DNA of 64,000 nucleotides from SIG77 sp045589595 (GCA_045589595.1 JAZNPK010000035.1:62001-126000), one strand, 5' to 3'. Numbered from the stretch's first letter, positions 1 through 9,351 are shown. The notes: generated from the letters alone by a model not told the origin. Program-made: numbers and translations.

Positions 1-1
1 C

Positions 2-604
2 TATAAAAACATCAGCTGCGGCGAAGGCGGCGCGATCCTTACCAACGATGATGTTATGTTCGACCGGGCAAGACTCTGGCACGATGCCGGAACATTCGTT
101 CAGGCTTACGACGCACCGGTGAAGATCCCGTTTTTTGCCGGACAGGATTACCGGGCATCCGAGATCGAAGGCGCACTGATCTGGGCGCAGCTCAAACGCC
201 TTGATCCCGGCATGGCAAAACTCCGGGAACGGGTGAAACTGGCGGCAGAGATCCTGACGGAACGGGGATATAAAGTCGCACGCCACAACGATCCGGAAAG
301 TTCCGTTTCTCTGGCTGTCCGCTTCGATACCGTGGAAGAATGTGCCGCGTTTACAGAACGGACCGGTATCGGCTGCATCCACGATTCCGCCGGCAGACAT
401 ATCTACACCAACTGGACGCCGCTGGTGGAACGGAATGCGTATCGTGACGATATCAACCCCTTCCTTACTCCGGAAGGCGCAGATGCCCGCTTCGATGAAC
501 AGACTGCACCCGTTACGCTGGATATTCTCCGCCGTACCTGCTACATCCCGGTCGACTGGGAAGAATCGCCGGAAGATCTGAAACAGCGTATGATGGCGCT
601 CTGA
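2..604 (+). CDS. DegT/DnrJ/EryC1/StrS-family aminotransferase, C-terminal part
   Basis: The frame is open from the window edge, so only the last 200 codons are seen. It begins YKNISCGEGGA, which matches the motif around the PLP-binding lysine of the DegT/StrS sugar aminotransferases (lysine codon at 5-7). Family members transfer an amino group from glutamate to nucleotide-linked keto sugars used in lipopolysaccharide or glycan synthesis. The C-terminal part is collinear with the family and ends normally at a TGA. An internal ATG at 56 would start after the catalytic lysine, so it is not the real start. The sugar substrate cannot be told from this half, and its neighbours lie outside the window. 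Confidence 0.88.
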   Translation, partial: YKNISCGEGGAILTNDDVMFDRARLWHDAGTFVQAYDAPVKIPFFAGQDYRASEIEGALIWAQLKRLDPGMAKLRERVKLAAEILTERGYKVARHNDPESSVSLAVRFDTVEECAAFTERTGIGCIHDSAGRHIYTNWTPLVERNAYRDDINPFLTPEGADARFDEQTAPVTLDILRRTCYIPVDWEESPEDLKQRMMAL

Positions 605-622
605 CCGTACACAAAATAACAG

Positions 623-660
623 AAAGCAGGGATCGCTGAAACGGTGATCCCTGCTTTTTT
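623..660. terminator. Bidirectional rho-independent terminator
   Basis: A 12-bp perfect inverted repeat (arms 623-634 and 646-657, 11-nt loop) has an A-run on its left side and a T-run on its right. It lies between the convergent aminotransferase and hlyD-like genes and can stop transcription from both sides. Confidence 0.85.
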
Positions 661-671
661 ATGCCGGGATA

Positions 672-1997
672 TCAGGGTTCCCGGGCAGTTTCATCCAGCG
701 CTTTGATCAGCGGATAGAGAATGTATTCGATCACACGTCTGCGGTCGCACTTGATCTCACACTGGGATTCCATGCCGGGGATCAGACGGAATTTTTCGTC
801 CAGACCTTTGAGCTGACCGCTGACCGTCAGACGCGCACGGTAATATTTGAAGGACTGTGCGCCCGCATTTTTTTCCAGCGTGTCTTCAGAAATGTTCCGG
901 ACGACACCGTCAAGCGTACCGTATTTCTGGAAGGGGTACGCCGTCAGTTTGATCCGGGCGGGTGCGCCGACTTTCACTTTGCCGATGTCTTCCGGGCGGA
1001 TCTCGGCTTCCAGTTCAATGTTGCCGTCCAGCGGGATCAGCGTGATCAACGCTTCCGCTTCCCGTACGGCTGAACCCGGAGAAAATGCCGCGATCTCATG
1101 CACGACCGCATTGCAGGGCGCACGGAGATGCACATATTCGATCAACTGGGCGATCTTGTCGTATTCCTTGCGGGTGGATGTGAGATTGCGGTCGACCGTG
1201 ACCATATCTTCGGAAATATCGTTGCGCCATTCCTGAATGAACGAATTTTTTTCCGCCTGTGTGGAGCCGCGCTGATGATCCAGTTCCAGAATATCATTTG
1301 CCAGCTGATCCACTGTCGCTTCCATTTCCATACGGCTGATGGACATCTGCAGGAGTTCTTTCAGTGAAACAGCGTTCTTTTCGTGGAGATCTTTGAACAT
1401 ATCTTCCAGTTTCTGAACGGCACCGAGACGCTCTTTCTGTTTCTCCAGATTGTCCTGCTTGTTTTTCCGGGACGCTTTGATCTGGAGCAGGGCTTCTTCA
1501 AAATACTGGAGTTTTTCCTTGTAATAGCCCTGACGCTGTACATAGATCGCATGCTGCCACCCCGCAAACTGTTCTTTGCCGCCTTTGTATTCCGTACCCA
1601 GAAATTCCGCCTGAAGACGGGCACGCTGGGCTTCCAGGGCGCTGATTTCGTTTTTCAGCCGTTCCGCTTCCGCTGTATTGATGGTGGGGTCGAACGTGAT
1701 CAGGATCTGATCTTTTTTGACAACATCGCCGATCTTGACCTGGATCTCTTTGATCACGGACCGTTCCAGCGGTTTCATCACGATGGTGGGCAGGTCGGTC
1801 ACCAGTTTGCCGCCGCCCTGGATCACCACATCCGTTTTTGCCAGACACGCCCATGTGATGGCAACGATCATTGCCACCAGCGGGAACCAGACGCCGAACC
1901 GGATGAAAAAGGGCAGTTTCTGATTTTTGATTTCCAATGCATCCGGTTGAAATTCAACGATTTTGCCGGGGACTTTTTCATTTTTGTTCGTACTCAT
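672..1997 (-). CDS. HlyD-family membrane fusion protein of a type I secretion system
   Basis: This 441-aa protein has one N-terminal membrane segment (about residues 30-52) after a short cytoplasmic tail. A biotinyl/lipoyl-like half (PLERSVIKEIQVKIGDVVKK) follows, then a long coiled-coil hairpin (about 120-280) and the second lipoyl half plus beta-barrel (LRAPCNAVVHEIAAFSPGSAV onward). This is the order of HlyD adaptors, which join an inner-membrane ABC exporter to an outer-membrane channel. It starts 2 nt after the stop of the ABC gene, with a GGAGG site inside that gene's end, so the two are co-transcribed and probably translationally coupled. No TolC-like outer-membrane factor is present nearby. 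Confidence 0.93.
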   Translation of the reverse strand: MSTNKNEKVPGKIVEFQPDALEIKNQKLPFFIRFGVWFPLVAMIVAITWACLAKTDVVIQGGGKLVTDLPTIVMKPLERSVIKEIQVKIGDVVKKDQILITFDPTINTAEAERLKNEISALEAQRARLQAEFLGTEYKGGKEQFAGWQHAIYVQRQGYYKEKLQYFEEALLQIKASRKNKQDNLEKQKERLGAVQKLEDMFKDLHEKNAVSLKELLQMSISRMEMEATVDQLANDILELDHQRGSTQAEKNSFIQEWRNDISEDMVTVDRNLTSTRKEYDKIAQLIEYVHLRAPCNAVVHEIAAFSPGSAVREAEALITLIPLDGNIELEAEIRPEDIGKVKVGAPARIKLTAYPFQKYGTLDGVVRNISEDTLEKNAGAQSFKYYRARLTVSGQLKGLDEKFRLIPGMESQCEIKCDRRRVIEYILYPLIKALDETAREP

Positions 1998-1999
1998 GT

Positions 2000-4555
2000 T
2001 CAGTCCTCCACACTCATTTGCTGTTTCCAGAATTCACGGTAAATACCCGGCTGTTCCACCAGTTCCCTGTGGGTTCCGGCGGCAGAGATCTCTCCATTGT
2101 CGATCACAACGATCCGGTCCGCATGGCTGATGATGGACAGCCGGTGGGATACGATCAGCACCGTTCTGCCTTTGGCAATGGCATTCAGATTGCGGCGGAT
2201 CACTTCTTCACTTTCCGGGTCGAGGGCGCTGGTCGCTTCATCAAAAATCAGGATCGGCGGATTGGTCAGAAGTGCGCGGGCAATGGCAAGCCGCTGTTTC
2301 TGTCCGCCGGAAAGATTCGCTGCATTTTCTTCCAGGACCGTATCGTAACCGCGGGGCAGTTTCTGCACAAATTCATCCGCTCCGGCAAGTTTCGAGGCGT
2401 AAATGATCTCTTCAAGCGAGGCATTCTGTTTCGGCAGAGAAATATTTTCCCGGACCGTACCGCTGAAGAAATAATTTTCCTGAAGCACCACACCGATATT
2501 GCGGCGGAGATGCGCTTTATCCAGTTCCCGGATGTCGATCCCGTCGATCTTGATGATCCCCTGCTGCACACTGTAAAGTCCCTGGAGCAGCTTGGTGACC
2601 GTGGTCTTGCCGGAGCCGGAACGCCCCACAAAACCGATGGTCTGTCCGGGTTGGATATCCAGATCAAAATCTTTGATGACCATCGGCAGGTCCGTGCGGT
2701 AACGGAAGGAGATCTTGTCGAAAGTGATCCCACCCTTCAGCGGATTGCGTACCCCGCCGCCCGCCGGTTCCGCCGATGTGTTCATGACCACGCCAAGCAT
2801 CCGCACAGACAATGCGATCTGCTGATATTCATGGATCAGCCCGACCATTTTGACCAGCGGACCGGTAACACGGTGCGCAAGCATCTGGAACGCGATCAAC
2901 GCGCCGATGGTGATCACATGGTCAAACACAAGATGCGCACCGATCCCGATCACGCAAATCGTCATCATCATTTCCAGCATCTGACTGATGCTCTGGGCGG
3001 TCATGGAGATCTTGCCGACCCGGAAATAAGATTTGATGGCGTACGCCGTGGAATCATCCCAGATCTTCCGCTCCACAGGTTCCAGCGCAAGTGATTTCAC
3101 CGTCTTGATCCCGTGAATGGATTCCACCAGCATACTCTGCCGTTTGCCTTCCGCCTGATACAGTTCATCCAGTCTGCGCTGGAAGGGCTTAATCAATGTG
3201 GCGATGACCAGCGCCATCAGCGTGGAAAAACCCAGCACCACAAGCGTCAGCGTCACACTGTAAAACAACAGAAACGGAATAAAAATACACAACGCAAACA
3301 GGTCAAGGATCGTGAAAAACAGATTCCCCGAAAGAAAACCGCGGATCTTTTCCGTCTGCTGCATGTGCTTCAGCAGGACCCCGGACGGAACACGGTCAAA
3401 AAAGTCCACCGGCAGTTTCATCAGATGCGTAAACGTCTTGGTCGCTGTGGAAATATCGATCTTGTTCGTCGCAAACAGCAGCAGATAACTGCGGACATAA
3501 CTGACCAGCGCATTGAATACCACCGCGATCAGGATCCCCACCCATAAAACATTCAGCGTGTTGTACGCCTGATTCACAAGTACTTTATCCACAACGATCT
3601 GGAAAAACAGCGGCACGATCAGAGAAAAGATGGTCAGCATCACCACCATCAGGGCGATCTCACCGAAAATACCTTTGTTCTTGATGAATTCCGGAATAAA
3701 CCAGCGGAGACTGAATGGCTGCTCTTCATCCGAAAGTTTGTAAACTTTTTTCAGCAGAATGAACTGACCGCTGAATGTTTCTTCCAATTCTGCACGGCTG
3801 TAAAAAAGAAAGTGATCCGGCGTATTGTATTGATCGGAATCCGGATCAAGGATCACCGCTTCCGGTTCCCCGTCCTGCTTTGCCCGCAATCCGCAGAATA
3901 CCGCATATTTTCCGTTTTTCTTGACCGCGATGCAGGGGAAAACAGATTCACTCTTCTGCAGATCTTTCCAGGAAAGTTTCACCTTCTTCAGCTTGAACTG
4001 ATAATGATCCGCGATCTCGGCAAAAAGATTGTCGCGCACTTCCTCTTCGCCCACTGCATATTCGTGCATGATCTCACGGATGTCAACCGCCGTATTGTTG
4101 TGACGGGCAATCTGCACGAATGAGGTCAGCTTTGTCTGTTTCCGGGCATCGATCTGGGAAAGATTCCGGAAAAGAAGGACTTTCCCCGCACTCTGCGTCA
4201 GAAGATCTGAAACCGAAGCACTCAAAACTTTATTGCTTTCTGACGGATCAATGATGGATGCCGTCCCTTCCGCATCACGCATCTGACGCGAATTCAAAAT
4301 CAAAACCCAGCGTCCGTCATTCAACTGAAAAAGGACCGGACCGTTGTAGATCCGCAGCGCATCCATGTCCGCAGCCATTTCCGGAGCAAGCTGCTGCTCC
4401 GCCGCAAGTCTGCTCAACGCTGATGCCGGATCCTGCTGATATTCCTCCAGAAACTTTTTCGTGATGAGCGAGGTGAAATTGACATTCCGTCTCACCTGCT
4501 GAAACAGAATACGCAAACACTGCAATCCCGTTTTATCAATCTCTGCATTTTCCAT
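2000..4555 (-). CDS. HlyB-like peptidase-domain ABC exporter with two catalytically dead C39-like domains
   Basis: This 851-aa ABC exporter has a six-helix transmembrane domain (about 290-560) and a C-terminal ATPase carrying Walker A GRSGSGKTT (about 640), signature LSGGQKQR, Walker B LIFDEATSALD and an H-loop. About 280 residues precede the membrane domain and read as two successive C39-like modules. The second one (IMHEYAVGEEEV onward, with FPCIAVKKNGKYAVF) resembles the C39-like domain of HlyB-type transporters. Neither shows the catalytic Cys near its start or the His of active bacteriocin-type peptidases, so it probably binds rather than cleaves its cargo, as in RTX exporters. It forms a two-gene operon with the HlyD-like gene. 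The cargo is not adjacent. Confidence 0.93.
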   Translation of the reverse strand: MENAEIDKTGLQCLRILFQQVRRNVNFTSLITKKFLEEYQQDPASALSRLAAEQQLAPEMAADMDALRIYNGPVLFQLNDGRWVLILNSRQMRDAEGTASIIDPSESNKVLSASVSDLLTQSAGKVLLFRNLSQIDARKQTKLTSFVQIARHNNTAVDIREIMHEYAVGEEEVRDNLFAEIADHYQFKLKKVKLSWKDLQKSESVFPCIAVKKNGKYAVFCGLRAKQDGEPEAVILDPDSDQYNTPDHFLFYSRAELEETFSGQFILLKKVYKLSDEEQPFSLRWFIPEFIKNKGIFGEIALMVVMLTIFSLIVPLFFQIVVDKVLVNQAYNTLNVLWVGILIAVVFNALVSYVRSYLLLFATNKIDISTATKTFTHLMKLPVDFFDRVPSGVLLKHMQQTEKIRGFLSGNLFFTILDLFALCIFIPFLLFYSVTLTLVVLGFSTLMALVIATLIKPFQRRLDELYQAEGKRQSMLVESIHGIKTVKSLALEPVERKIWDDSTAYAIKSYFRVGKISMTAQSISQMLEMMMTICVIGIGAHLVFDHVITIGALIAFQMLAHRVTGPLVKMVGLIHEYQQIALSVRMLGVVMNTSAEPAGGGVRNPLKGGITFDKISFRYRTDLPMVIKDFDLDIQPGQTIGFVGRSGSGKTTVTKLLQGLYSVQQGIIKIDGIDIRELDKAHLRRNIGVVLQENYFFSGTVRENISLPKQNASLEEIIYASKLAGADEFVQKLPRGYDTVLEENAANLSGGQKQRLAIARALLTNPPILIFDEATSALDPESEEVIRRNLNAIAKGRTVLIVSHRLSIISHADRIVVIDNGEISAAGTHRELVEQPGIYREFWKQQMSVED

Positions 4556-4604
4556 AAAGAAATCTTCTCTCTCTTAAATCCTGCTGATATTACAATCCAA
4601 TAGT

Positions 4605-4632
4605 AATATAACTGCTCTTGAACACTTTGCAA
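4605..4632 (-). promoter_or_regulatory. Putative sigma70-type promoter of the type I secretion operon
   Basis: On the minus strand TTGCAA (4627-4632) and TATATT (4605-4610) are separated by 16 nt, about 50 nt upstream of the hlyB-like ATG. The -35 box directly abuts the hairpin-repeat region. Confidence 0.55.
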
Positions 4633-4639
4633 ATCAAAA

Positions 4640-5015
4640 TTCACACACACAGAGTGTGCCATATAGTGCTGTTTCATAACGCTCCGCTTACTCAACAGCA
4701 CACATGCAAATCAAGTTTCATCTTATTTCTACCGTCAATGCTGCGCAGCAGCTTTGACTACGGCAGAATATGCCCCGCATATTCTGCTCGCGTCAAGGGC
4801 TCTGCCCTTGCAGTGGTCCAGCGGCAGTCCGCTGGTCGCACGCAGTGCGACACACAGAGTGTGCCATATAGTTCTTCCTCCCAACGCTCTGCTTGGTCGT
4901 CAGAACACACAGAGTGTGCCATATAGTTCTTCCTCCCAACGCTCTGCTTGGTCGTCAGAACACACATAGAGTGCCGTATAGTTCCTTCTCCCCACGCTTT
5001 GCCTGGTCGTCGGAA
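4640..5015. repeat. Mosaic hairpin repeat, locus A
   Basis: This 470-bp intergenic region between the ABC exporter start and the MFS gene end has no credible ORF and is packed with short inverted repeats. They include outer arms GTGCTGTT (4666-4673)/AACAGCAC (4694-4701), a 10-bp stem CAGAATATGC/GCATATTCTG with loop CCC (4764-4786), CAAGGGC-TCT-GCCCTTG (4794-4810), CCAGCGG-CAGT-CCGCTGG (4818-4835) and GTCGCAC-GCA-GTGCGAC. The same modules occur at five other places in the window in mixed orientation. The small ORFs here are by-products of the repeats. Confidence 0.9.
4851..5015. repeat. Three tandem 55-bp units
   Basis: Two identical 55-bp units (4851-4905 and 4906-4960) are followed by a diverged third (4961-5015). 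Each unit runs from a CACAC-AGA-GTGTG hairpin through an imperfect CCAACGCTCTGCTTGG hairpin. There are no unique spacers, so this is not a CRISPR array. Confidence 0.92.
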
Positions 5016-5026
5016 CGGTGAGGCAG

Positions 5027-6322
5027 TCAGGGGTTAACGACGGCTTGTTTTTTCTTTTTTTTGCTGCCGAACTGTTCCATGGAGTGTGCGAGATAGAATG
5101 GCTGATTCATTGCTTTTGTGATGCACCAGAGTGAGATGGGGATCAATGCGATGGTGATCAGGGCGGCAGTCATGAAGACGCCACGTATCCCGAAGAGTAC
5201 GATGACCCATCCGGCGAAGCAGGTCGACATCATTGCGCCCACGTTGCTGAATGTGGTGGACCAGCCGAAGACGGAGCCGCGTTTCCGTTGCGGTGTAGCG
5301 CCGGCAAGGACTTTCTGGAATACGGGGAACAAGCCGCCGCCGAAGAAATATGTCAGCGTTCTTGACCATCCGTACGTAAACAGATCATCCGTAACTGCCT
5401 GGATCACGATCAGCAGCGCAGTCATGGCGAGAGCGGGAATGACGAAGATCTGCGGTTTCAGGCGGTCGGCAAGGTATCCGATCACGAAGCCGGACATCAT
5501 TGCGCCGACGGATACGAACGCGCCGATGATACCGGTCCAGAAGGCGGCTTTATCGGTTCCGATGATCTCTTCGATCAGCATGGGGCTGTACGGGACTTCA
5601 AACTGGCGCGCAAAGCGCAGCAGAAGGAGCAGAAACAGCATCAGCCATACGCCGTAAGTGAATCCGGGCAGCGCACCGTGACGGTACCGGTGTACTTTTG
5701 CAGCATGTGTATTCGGTCTTGGCGGCGGAGCTGCGGCTTTCGGTGCATCTTTGGCAAACAGGACAAAGATCCCGGAAATAAAGTACAGGATCCCGCAGAA
5801 CCAGAAAGTGCTTTTGTATCCGTAATAGTGTGCGATCAAGCCGCCGAGTGTATTGCCGAGCATCGCACCCGCCCAGACCGCCGTACTGAACAGACCGAGG
5901 GCAAATCCCTGCCGGTTTTCCGGCGTTGTTTTGACGATCAGGGTCTGTGCAGCAACGGTCGTTCCGGCGCAGGCGGCTGTGAGAAAACGCAAACCGATCA
6001 GCATCCACGGTTCGTCAACGTATGCCATCATCGGGAAAAAGATCGCCGTGAGGAACGAGCCGCGCAGGAGCATGATCTTCACACCGTAGCGGTCGGACAG
6101 ACTGCCCCAGATCGGACAGAAAATCGCGTATGCCAACATGGATGCAAAGAAGAAAATGGATACATAAATACCGCGCAACGCAGTATCCGTGATCCCGAAC
6201 TGGTCGCCGAGATACAGCGGAATGAAGGGGATGACCGCATCAAATCCGGCAAGTACGAGCAACTGTGAGAACCACATCAGGACCAGATTCCGCGCCCAAT
6301 GCTCTGTTCCGATCATTGCCAT
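5027..6322 (-). CDS. MFS transporter, drug-efflux-like
   Basis: This 431-aa integral membrane protein has about twelve hydrophobic segments and the MFS loop 2-3 motif (GSLSDRYGVKIMLLRG, near residue 74). It most resembles the bacterial multidrug-efflux or sugar-efflux branches of the major facilitator superfamily. A loop of about 30 residues rich in Ala and Pro (near 195-220) separates the two six-helix halves. The ATG at 6322 follows a GAGG site. It lies 16 nt downstream of the CBM9-like gene and is probably co-transcribed with it, so its substrate may be a carbohydrate, but nothing in the sequence fixes this. Confidence 0.85.
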   Translation of the reverse strand: MAMIGTEHWARNLVLMWFSQLLVLAGFDAVIPFIPLYLGDQFGITDTALRGIYVSIFFFASMLAYAIFCPIWGSLSDRYGVKIMLLRGSFLTAIFFPMMAYVDEPWMLIGLRFLTAACAGTTVAAQTLIVKTTPENRQGFALGLFSTAVWAGAMLGNTLGGLIAHYYGYKSTFWFCGILYFISGIFVLFAKDAPKAAAPPPRPNTHAAKVHRYRHGALPGFTYGVWLMLFLLLLLRFARQFEVPYSPMLIEEIIGTDKAAFWTGIIGAFVSVGAMMSGFVIGYLADRLKPQIFVIPALAMTALLIVIQAVTDDLFTYGWSRTLTYFFGGGLFPVFQKVLAGATPQRKRGSVFGWSTTFSNVGAMMSTCFAGWVIVLFGIRGVFMTAALITIALIPISLWCITKAMNQPFYLAHSMEQFGSKKKKKQAVVNP

Positions 6323-6338
6323 TTTATGACCTCAAGCG

Positions 6339-7058
6339 TTATTCAAAAGTGAAACTTCCGAAGCACATCGGCAGGTGGAAATCCAGTTTCGGCAGGGGCT
6401 GCCAGGTGAACCAGTGGGGATGGCTGGTCTCGCCACCGCATTTGAACACATTGCCCGTCCAGGTCTGACCGGAAAGATCGCCGTTGACATTGTCGCCCAG
6501 TTTCACAAAAAGTGCAATGGGAATGGCAAAGCCCAGCGTCCATGTGACAGGATCTTTGATTTCCGGATCGATCACCGCCGGCAGAGAATGACCGATCTTC
6601 ACCGTATCGCAATCTTCTTTGCTGACCGGTTTGTATTTTTTCTTGCGCAGATCCGTAACATTGTACAGGAGCATGTAGCCGCCGGCAGTAAATTCAAAAT
6701 TGTAGTAGCGGACATTGTCTTTGGGGCGGATGAAAAATTCCACGCAGGAATCCGTGCACGCCTGTTCACCATACCGAGTCGAAACCGCCCGCACATACTG
6801 ATCCTGAACCCGGAACAGCCCGTAAATATACTGATCATCGTACAGCAATTTCAGTTCCGTCACGGGAGAATACGGATCGTTGGCTTCCCGTTCTTCGATC
6901 CCGGTCCATTTCCGCCACAGACGCAGAAAAATATTGTATTTCGGGTACATACGGATCGACGGCGTCAGAATACCCGCATTTTTCCACTGGGGATCATTTT
7001 CAAAATCACCGTCCAGAGCAACCGCTCCGGTCGCTTTCTTCACAAGATAGTTGTCCAT
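6339..7058 (-). CDS. CBM9-like (carbohydrate-binding family 9-like) protein
   Basis: This 239-aa protein is a single beta-sandwich domain of the CBM9-like type. It opens with the family pattern of a small residue, ALDGDFENDPQW, then a central LKLLYDDQYIYGLFRVQD strand pair and CVEFFIRPKD, and closes with a conserved Trp-rich strand (FTWQPL) near the C terminus. Such domains bind sugars or act as accessory modules in polysaccharide use. There is no signal peptide or membrane anchor, so the protein appears cytoplasmic, which is odd for a binding module. It sits between the ftsQ-like gene and an MFS transporter in a minus-strand run. Confidence 0.8.
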   Translation of the reverse strand: MDNYLVKKATGAVALDGDFENDPQWKNAGILTPSIRMYPKYNIFLRLWRKWTGIEEREANDPYSPVTELKLLYDDQYIYGLFRVQDQYVRAVSTRYGEQACTDSCVEFFIRPKDNVRYYNFEFTAGGYMLLYNVTDLRKKKYKPVSKEDCDTVKIGHSLPAVIDPEIKDPVTWTLGFAIPIALFVKLGDNVNGDLSGQTWTGNVFKCGGETSHPHWFTWQPLPKLDFHLPMCFGSFTFE

Positions 7059-7078
7059 CAGAACTCCTCAAAAATATT

Positions 7079-7951
7079 TTATTTAGCCGTGCGCGGACGC
7101 ACAACGGTCTGATTTTCAAAACGCAGATCGATAAAAGAAGTGAAATCCCTGCGGAGATGCTGCTGTTTCAAAGCCGGCAGCAGCCGCCCCATAATGTCAT
7201 TCTGCAACTTATCCTCTGAAACAGGATACGGGAGCAGGACGGTATAAATATTTCCGGCATACTGGACCTCGGACTGAATACAACTCTGGAGCGTATCCAG
7301 TTTGATCACACGCACATTCAACTGAGGATAGGACCGGGCGATCAGCCCAACAAAGGATAATGTCAGTTTGATCCCGTCCGTGCGGATCATATCACCGCAT
7401 TTCGCCTTGCCCACTTCACGGTCACTCATATCGATCACACGGGGCAGGACCACCGGCTCGCAACGGTCGGAGGAGATCACATAACCCTCCTCATCCAGAT
7501 AACGGTCAATACGGACCGTGCTGCCGATTTCCGGACCGATGTTCACGATCGGCAGCCGTTCGTAAATCTCAAATTCAAGCTGATCCGGCAGGATCCGGCG
7601 CACATTCACACGGCGGATCTCCGGATGATTCTTCAGCAGCTGTTCCCGGATCCGGGCAGGTTCCAGCGTAAATAAATTCGTGCTTCCCTCCAGAATACTC
7701 AACTCAATACGCAATTCACGGAGACGCTTTTCACGGTTCTTTTCCCCGTTCCAGAAACTTTGGGAAAAGCCGTCCGGACGACAGATGCGGAGTTCCTTGA
7801 GCGTAAAATGGTTGTTCTCCTCAAATAATTGCGCCTTCAGAAAATACAGAAGAAAGGATACCGCAAGCAGCAGCAGAAATACAACCGCAAGCCCGATCCA
7901 GAGCTTTTGCGCATTGGACAACCTGTCCTTGATCCCTGTGAGTTTTTCCAT
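7079..7951 (-). CDS. ftsQ: FtsQ/DivIB-like cell-division protein (POTRA domain)
   Basis: This 290-aa bitopic membrane protein has a short cytoplasmic N terminus and a single transmembrane segment (about 17-40). A POTRA-type domain follows, with the FtsQ pattern NLFTLEPARIREQLLKNHPEI, then VRRILPDQLEFEIYERLPI. The remainder is a beta-rich periplasmic FtsQ-like region. FtsQ links FtsL/FtsB to the divisome and recruits later proteins. It is outside the usual mur-fts cluster, lying between ackA and a CBM9-like gene. Assignment rests on domain order and motif, and sequence identity to model FtsQ is evidently low. Confidence 0.7.
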   Translation of the reverse strand: MEKLTGIKDRLSNAQKLWIGLAVVFLLLLAVSFLLYFLKAQLFEENNHFTLKELRICRPDGFSQSFWNGEKNREKRLRELRIELSILEGSTNLFTLEPARIREQLLKNHPEIRRVNVRRILPDQLEFEIYERLPIVNIGPEIGSTVRIDRYLDEEGYVISSDRCEPVVLPRVIDMSDREVGKAKCGDMIRTDGIKLTLSFVGLIARSYPQLNVRVIKLDTLQSCIQSEVQYAGNIYTVLLPYPVSEDKLQNDIMGRLLPALKQQHLRRDFTSFIDLRFENQTVVRPRTAK

Positions 7952-8019
7952 AAGTTATACGCTCCGTATTGTTTCCCGTTTTTTGAGTTCGCAGCCGCGC
8001 CCTCTGACCTTATTACAGA

Positions 8020-9231
8020 TCAGGCGAGTTTCAGAACGTCCACTGTGGAGCGGGCGATCATCAGTTCTTCGTTGGTGGGCATGATCACGACTTTGCCCTT
8101 GCTGTCATCGGTGGAGACGATTCCGCGTTTGCCGAAGCAAGCGGCATTCTTTTCGGGATCGATCTTGAAGCCGAGGCTTTCCACGCCTTTGATGATTTCT
8201 TCGCGGATGCCGACGGAATATTCGCCGATCCCGCCGGTGAAGACGATGGCGTCAGCGCCGCCGACCAGCACAAAGTAGGAGCCGATATATTTCACCACGC
8301 GGCGGACGAACATCTTCAGTGCGAGAGCAGCCCGTTCATTGCCGCCTTCTGCGGAGGCGATGATGTCGCGCATATCGCCGGAATTGATGTTGGCGATGGC
8401 GAAAAGACCGGATTTCTTGTTCAGGATGTTATCCACTTCTTTGGGGGTGCTGCCGAGATCGATCATACGGATCACGGCGGCGGCATCGATATCGCCGCTG
8501 CGGGTACCCATCATAAGACCTTCCAGCGGAGTCAGACCCATGGTGGTGTCAACGACTTTGCCGTTTTTGATGGCTGCCATACTGCAGCCGTTGCCCAGAT
8601 GGCAGGTGATGATGTTGGTATCATCCAGGTTCTTGCCCAGAAATTCAGCGGTGCTGATGGTCACAAAGTGATGACTTGTGCCGTGGAAACCGTATTTACG
8701 GATGCCGTACTGCGTGTAGTAATCGTAGGGAATGGCATAGAGATAGGCTTCTTTGGGCATGGTCTGATGGAACTGGGTGTCGAACACGCCCACGTTGGGA
8801 ACGCCGGGGAAAAGCAGTTCGCAGGCTTCGATACCGGTCAGGTTCGCGGGATTGTGGAGCGGACCGAGGGGGAAGCATTCGCGGATGATGTCTTTCACTT
8901 CCGGTGTGATTTCCACGGGCTGAGTGACTTTTTCACCGCCATGGAGAACGCGGTGACCGATGGCTGCCACTTCGTTCAGGCTTTTGAGAACGCCGTTTTC
9001 CGGATCCACCAGCTGTTCGCAGATGGCTTTCAGACCGGCGGCATGGTCGGCACCGGCGGCAAGCACCTGTTCTGCTTTGTAGCCGTCGGGGCGTTTGTAA
9101 ATGATGTTGGGCTTGTCGCTGCCGACGCGCTCCACCTGACCGTTGGCGATCACACTGTGTTCTGCACCCTGCATGTCAAACAGCATGAACTTGAGGGAGG
9201 AACTGCCTGCATTCAAAACGAGGATCTTCAT
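8020..9231 (-). CDS. ackA: Acetate kinase
   Basis: This 403-aa protein is full length for acetate kinase. It starts MKILVLNAGSSSLKF, the ATP-binding phosphate-1 motif of the ASKHA fold. It has the family motifs HRVLHGGEK, VFDTQFHQTMP, HGTSHH, THLGNG-like CHLGNGCS and the adenosine-loop region TGGIGEY. It makes ATP and acetate from acetyl phosphate at the end of fermentation. No phosphotransacetylase is next to it in this window. The ATG at 9231 follows an AAAGGAATC site. About 68 nt separate it from the downstream ftsQ-like gene. Confidence 0.97.
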   Translation of the reverse strand: MKILVLNAGSSSLKFMLFDMQGAEHSVIANGQVERVGSDKPNIIYKRPDGYKAEQVLAAGADHAAGLKAICEQLVDPENGVLKSLNEVAAIGHRVLHGGEKVTQPVEITPEVKDIIRECFPLGPLHNPANLTGIEACELLFPGVPNVGVFDTQFHQTMPKEAYLYAIPYDYYTQYGIRKYGFHGTSHHFVTISTAEFLGKNLDDTNIITCHLGNGCSMAAIKNGKVVDTTMGLTPLEGLMMGTRSGDIDAAAVIRMIDLGSTPKEVDNILNKKSGLFAIANINSGDMRDIIASAEGGNERAALALKMFVRRVVKYIGSYFVLVGGADAIVFTGGIGEYSVGIREEIIKGVESLGFKIDPEKNAACFGKRGIVSTDDSKGKVVIMPTNEELMIARSTVDVLKLA

Positions 9232-9351
9232 GATTTGGATGATTCCTTTTGTTAATATTGTTAAATGGTTTGATCTGTTATGTTTTTCTTTTTTCTTTTC
9301 TGTTTTTCCGGTTCCGTCATTTTATCTGTCAGACCGTCCGTCATTTTTCCG

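Noticed and set aside
4851..5015. CRISPR-like array
   Set aside because: Units are directly adjacent with no unique spacers, and no cas genes are present.
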